7,787 nt of DNA from Gammaproteobacteria bacterium (lineage in GTDB: Bacteria; Pseudomonadota; Gammaproteobacteria; UBA6429; Thiohalophilaceae), in NCBI GenBank assembly GCA_013152045.1, contig JAADGZ010000026.1, positions 1 to 7,787 on the forward strand, in the 5' to 3' direction. The notes beneath the pieces were generated by a model that ran no database searches, was not told the DNA's origin, and worked only from the letters and a program-made list of their open reading frames with translations. The number at the start of each line of letters is the position of its first letter. Position 1 is the first letter of the stretch. Position numbers and translations under genes: made by a program. Shown here one piece after another: positions 4,837-7,787 of this stretch.

Positions 4837-7167
4837 TCAGGGCTGATGAATGCTGTTAACCAGAAATGATTGACTCAGCAGGCGTTTATTATCCAAACGT
4901 AATTCCAGAATATAACTGCCTTCGCTGAAACCTTCCACCGGTAGATCAATTTGAAAAAAATGATCACCCTGACGGCCTGAAACAATCACCGGTTTCTGTG
5001 CTATCTGTACTCGTCCAGCACCATCAAAAAGTATAGCCTGCAATAGGGTTTGCGTATTTTTCATGTTCCGAAAATGAAAGCCGATGTAGAGTGTGCGCCC
5101 AGGTTGTAGTTCGTCAGCCTGGGGCTGGTCCAATGACTGCAGCGGTGTGGCGCTGAAGCGGACCTGGCTAATGTTCGGTTCGCTGGCGGCGAGCGACTTT
5201 TCAAGCATGGCTTCGATACTCACAATTTTGTCACTCTGGCCATAAATCGATTGTGCCTGTTCAAGGAGCATCCGGGCCTGTGTCAGTCGACCTTGTCCAA
5301 TAGTGTAAATTATCCGTTGATTGAGCTGGTCTTCGATTTTTTTCAGCTGATTTTTTGCATGCCGATTGTGTGCGTCGATGTTCAGTACGCTTTTATAATA
5401 CTGATAAGCGTTGTTACCTGCGGGGCTGATCAGTTGACCTTTGTCGAAGGCTGTATCAGCCTGTCGTGATAGATTTTTGACTCGGGCTATATGCTGAATG
5501 GCCTGCTGCAGATTCTTCTGTTGTTCAAGAATATCTGCTTGATGGAGATTGAGCCGGGTTATCATGTTGTCGAGTTGTTGTAATTCTTTACGCAGTTGCC
5601 AGGAAGCCGACTGCTGCGTTGCTTTTTTCAGCCAGGACTGGTTAATCTTCTGCAGCATATTTAATGCTTCGGCGTTATCTGGATCCTGCTTTAGAACAGC
5701 CTCGACTTCGGATAGTAACCCGGTTTTTTCCGCGATGATACTGGCGTCAGAGTCAAAATATTTTCTGGCCCGGTTGAGATGACGGGACAGCGCCTGTGTC
5801 TGTTGCAGTTGAGTTTTAAGTTGTTGATAGGTTTGGATGAACTTCGGTGCGCTAGCAATTTCGGGGATCTGTTGCTGCATTTCAGCCATAAGCATAAGCG
5901 CCTGGTCTGGTCGGGCCGAATCAATAGCCGACTGGATTTTATCGATATATTCCAACTTTTGTTGTTCTTTTTCCTGCTTTATTGCCAGCGCCATGTCCTT
6001 AGTGGCATTCGATTTTGTGGCTGCAGGTGTTATTGGGTTAATAGTATCTGGATACCATTTTTCGAGGATGGGTGTTAACCACGGAATGGCTAATGTTTGG
6101 GCATAAGAAACAATCTTTTGTCGTTGCTGATAAGCCAATGCGCCGACAACCAGTATTGTCAGCAATAGTATAAAGGCAACAAAAGAGGTTCGATCACGTC
6201 TTCTTGGTGTGCTTGCAGGAGATTGCGTCGTACCAGTATTTTTGCTGTTTATTGCTGAACTGATGAGAGTTTCAGCATGATGATTTCTAGCCGTCCCACG
6301 AAAGTCGGCATTTTTTTTCTCGATGGTGGCCAGATCAGCGTCACTGATCTGCTCCAGTGCCTTGATTAGCTCAGCCGCTGTCTGATAACGATCATCGGCT
6401 TCTTTGGCCAGGCAGGTATTGATGATGGGTTGGAAGATCTGTAGCTCATCAGAGAGTAGTGGAATGGCTGCGGTAATATGTTTGATGCCGATGGCAACGG
6501 CAGAGTCAGCATCATAGGGCACATAGCCTGCGAGCATGTGAAAAAACACCACTCCCAGACTATAAATATCGGAGCGGTGATCCGCACTGAGTCCCTTGTT
6601 CTGTTCTGGGCTCATATAATAAGGAGTGCCCAGTGCGCTGCCAGCCCGAGTCAGACCGTGAGTGGTTTGATAACTGCGTGCGATACCAAAGTCCATCAGT
6701 ACTACACGACCATCACCTTCATGCAGCATGATATTTTCTGGTTTTACGTCACGGTGGACATAGCCTTTTCTAGCGGCAAAATCTAGCGCCCGGGCAATGT
6801 CCTTGATGATGCGAAGCAGTTCTTTTTTACTAAGAGTCGCGTGGGCCTGTTTGAGATCCTGACCGTCAATATATTCCATTGACAGGTAGTGATAGCCCTC
6901 ATGGATGCCGACATCGAAGACGGTGACAATGTTGGGGTGCATAAGATGGCTGACAATACGGGCTTCGCGTAGAAAACGTTCGGAAAATTGTTCTCCCTGG
7001 GCGTGACTGGGATCGAGAATCTTTAATGCGACTTTGCGGCCGAGGCTTTCCTGCACTGCCAGATAGACCGTGGCCATGCCACCACGGCCTAGCACACCCT
7101 TGATCTGGTATCCGGGGATCCTGATCAGGGAGGCGGTATTGTTTGCTATGGCGTCTTGTCCGTTCAC
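4837..7167 (-). CDS. Transmembrane Ser/Thr protein kinase with large extracytoplasmic tail
   Basis: A bacterial Hanks-type (PknB-like) kinase of 776 residues. The cytoplasmic kinase domain (about 20-275) has the glycine loop LGRGGMATVYLA (26-37), ATP-binding K49 in VALKIL, E68 of helix C, the catalytic loop HRDVKPEN (138-145), DFG (159-161), an activation segment with candidate Thr/Ser phosphosites (168-181), SPE (186-188) and the late Arg in DDRYQTA. All key residues are present, so it should be active. After a linker, basic RRRDR (322-326) precedes one membrane span (about 328-346), placing the rest outside the cytoplasm. The tail has TPR-like and coiled-coil helices (about 395-660), then a beta-sandwich-like end (about 665-771). 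The start is GTG 7167: an in-frame stop lies at 7198-7200 with no ATG between, and the ribosome binding site is weak. It is probably first in an operon with the lipoprotein and queG. The signal it senses is unknown. Confidence 0.93.
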   Translation of the reverse strand: MNGQDAIANNTASLIRIPGYQIKGVLGRGGMATVYLAVQESLGRKVALKILDPSHAQGEQFSERFLREARIVSHLMHPNIVTVFDVGIHEGYHYLSMEYIDGQDLKQAHATLSKKELLRIIKDIARALDFAARKGYVHRDVKPENIMLHEGDGRVVLMDFGIARSYQTTHGLTRAGSALGTPYYMSPEQNKGLSADHRSDIYSLGVVFFHMLAGYVPYDADSAVAIGIKHITAAIPLLSDELQIFQPIINTCLAKEADDRYQTAAELIKALEQISDADLATIEKKNADFRGTARNHHAETLISSAINSKNTGTTQSPASTPRRRDRTSFVAFILLLTILVVGALAYQQRQKIVSYAQTLAIPWLTPILEKWYPDTINPITPAATKSNATKDMALAIKQEKEQQKLEYIDKIQSAIDSARPDQALMLMAEMQQQIPEIASAPKFIQTYQQLKTQLQQTQALSRHLNRARKYFDSDASIIAEKTGLLSEVEAVLKQDPDNAEALNMLQKINQSWLKKATQQSASWQLRKELQQLDNMITRLNLHQADILEQQKNLQQAIQHIARVKNLSRQADTAFDKGQLISPAGNNAYQYYKSVLNIDAHNRHAKNQLKKIEDQLNQRIIYTIGQGRLTQARMLLEQAQSIYGQSDKIVSIEAMLEKSLAASEPNISQVRFSATPLQSLDQPQADELQPGRTLYIGFHFRNMKNTQTLLQAILFDGAGRVQIAQKPVIVSGRQGDHFFQIDLPVEGFSEGSYILELRLDNKRLLSQSFLVNSIHQP

Positions 7168-7224
7168 AGGTTTCTGTTGCGGCCTTGAAGCAGGGGGGTT
7201 AGAAAAATGAATATCCGTTTACTG

Positions 7225-7253
7225 ATTTTAGGATGGAAGTTTCCCTGGCGCAA
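7225..7253 (-). promoter_or_regulatory. Candidate sigma-70 promoter for the kinase-lipoprotein-queG operon
   Basis: On the minus strand, TTGCGC (7253-7248) and TAAAAT (7230-7225) are separated by 17 bp. The -10 matches 5 of 6 consensus bases; the -35 matches only the strong TTG. Transcription would begin near 7218, about 50 nt before the kinase GTG at 7167. It lies in the only sizeable gap upstream of the operon. Confidence 0.45.
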
Positions 7254-7341
7254 AGATTTCTGTCATTACGCATAAATCCGGCTAGGCAGCGGGTTTATCG
7301 CCAGACAATAAGGGTATTATTTAGCAGAAGAGAATAAGTGC

Positions 7342-7787
7342 TCAACTAGATTGGCGGGTGACATCGACATATAGCGTCAGGCGTTGGCCAGGTTGCAGAT
7401 ATTTGTGTTTGCTGATGCGGTTCCAGCGGCATAATTGAGCAACACTGACCCGGAATTTCTGTGATATACGTGCTAGTGAGTCGCCCAGGCGGACGCGGTA
7501 GCCAATGCGCTGGGTAATTTTACGTGAGCGGGGCGGGATGAAGTATTTACCTGGATCATTATTTGATGTCAATTTACCAGTATGTGACCAAATCACCAGT
7601 TTTTGCCCGGGCACCAATGGATCGCGTGGGGCCATGCCGTTCCAGCTTGCCAGTTTGCGCACGCTGACTTTGTGACGGCTGGCCAGATCCCAGAAGGTGT
7701 CTCCGCGGCGCACGATATGCGTTAGTTTGATGCCCTTGCGGGGGATGTTTTGCAGCGCACTTTTACGCTGATTTGCGCTCAGGCGGT
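7342..7787 (-). CDS. mltD: C-terminal LysM region of an MltD-like lytic transglycosylase (cut by window edge)
   Basis: 147 codons before the stop are open to the right edge, so this is the C-terminal end of a longer gene and not a small stand-alone protein. It carries two LysM peptidoglycan-binding repeats: HIVRRGDTFWDLASRH through LVPGQKLVIW (about window residues 23-66), and YRVRLGDSLARISQKF through LQPGQRLTLYV (about 94-140). A basic, proline-containing linker joins them. C-terminal paired LysM repeats with WN-x(n)-PGQ-L patterns are typical of the membrane-bound lytic transglycosylase MltD, which cleaves glycan strands in the periplasm. The catalytic domain would lie beyond 7787 and is not seen, so another LysM-ended wall protein remains possible. 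The gene ends 174 bp before the kinase start, in the same direction. No convincing terminator is visible between them. Confidence 0.8.
   Translation of the reverse strand, partial: RLSANQRKSALQNIPRKGIKLTHIVRRGDTFWDLASRHKVSVRKLASWNGMAPRDPLVPGQKLVIWSHTGKLTSNNDPGKYFIPPRSRKITQRIGYRVRLGDSLARISQKFRVSVAQLCRWNRISKHKYLQPGQRLTLYVDVTRQSS

Noticed and set aside
7278..7306. Terminator after mltD
   Set aside because: TCTGGC and GCCGGA can pair on the minus strand with one wobble, but the loop is about 17 nt and no U-tract follows.
7295..7323. Second sigma-28-like element upstream of the kinase (TAAA and GGCGATAA on the minus strand)
   Set aside because: The -10 half matches 7 of 8 bases, but TAAA is 17 bp away where 15 bp is the norm, and it starts far (over 120 nt) from the kinase GTG.
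7342..7713. Stand-alone 123-residue LysM protein starting at GTG 7713
   Set aside because: That GTG falls inside the first LysM repeat, and the frame stays open to the window edge, so it is the end of a longer gene.

Overview
The window looks like chromosomal DNA of a flagellated gammaproteobacterium of moderate GC content. MobA, QueG and the MltD-type LysM tail all resemble gammaproteobacterial proteins, and a strong match to the flagellar sigma-28 (FliA) promoter suggests motility. The genus cannot be fixed from the sequence. No rRNA, tRNA, CRISPR array, insertion sequence or prophage is visible, and genes fill nearly the whole window.

Layout. Positions 1-454 (minus) hold the N-terminal part of mobA (molybdenum cofactor guanylylation), cut by the left edge. 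A 193-bp AT-rich divergent intergenic region follows, with a candidate mobA promoter and, facing right, a sigma-28-type promoter at 582-608. That promoter leads into a compact plus-strand operon: an uncharacterised 65-residue protein (648-845), an HDOD-domain regulator (861-1754) and a GGDEF diguanylate cyclase with intact active and inhibitory sites (1764-2924). Next, convergent to it, comes a minus-strand group read from right to left: a transmembrane Ser/Thr kinase (7167-4837), a coiled-coil lipoprotein (4819-4052) and queG, epoxyqueuosine reductase (4043-2970). Spacings of 17 and 8 bp suggest one transcript. The right edge holds the C-terminal LysM region of an MltD-like lytic transglycosylase (minus, cut by the edge).

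How they work together. The plus-strand operon is best read as a cyclic-di-GMP signalling module tied to flagellar gene expression: FliA would switch on the small protein, HDOD protein and cyclase late in flagellar assembly. The minus-strand group pairs a kinase with a large extracytoplasmic sensor-like tail and a lipoprotein likely to sit in the outer membrane, which hints at an envelope-sensing pathway. QueG is probably a co-transcribed passenger. MltD lies just upstream and also acts at the cell wall, but a direct link is unproven.

The observations most worth a second look are the sigma-28 promoter, the unrecognised small protein behind it, the kinase-lipoprotein pair, and the lipoprotein start (GTG at 4819 rather than the longer TTG frame).
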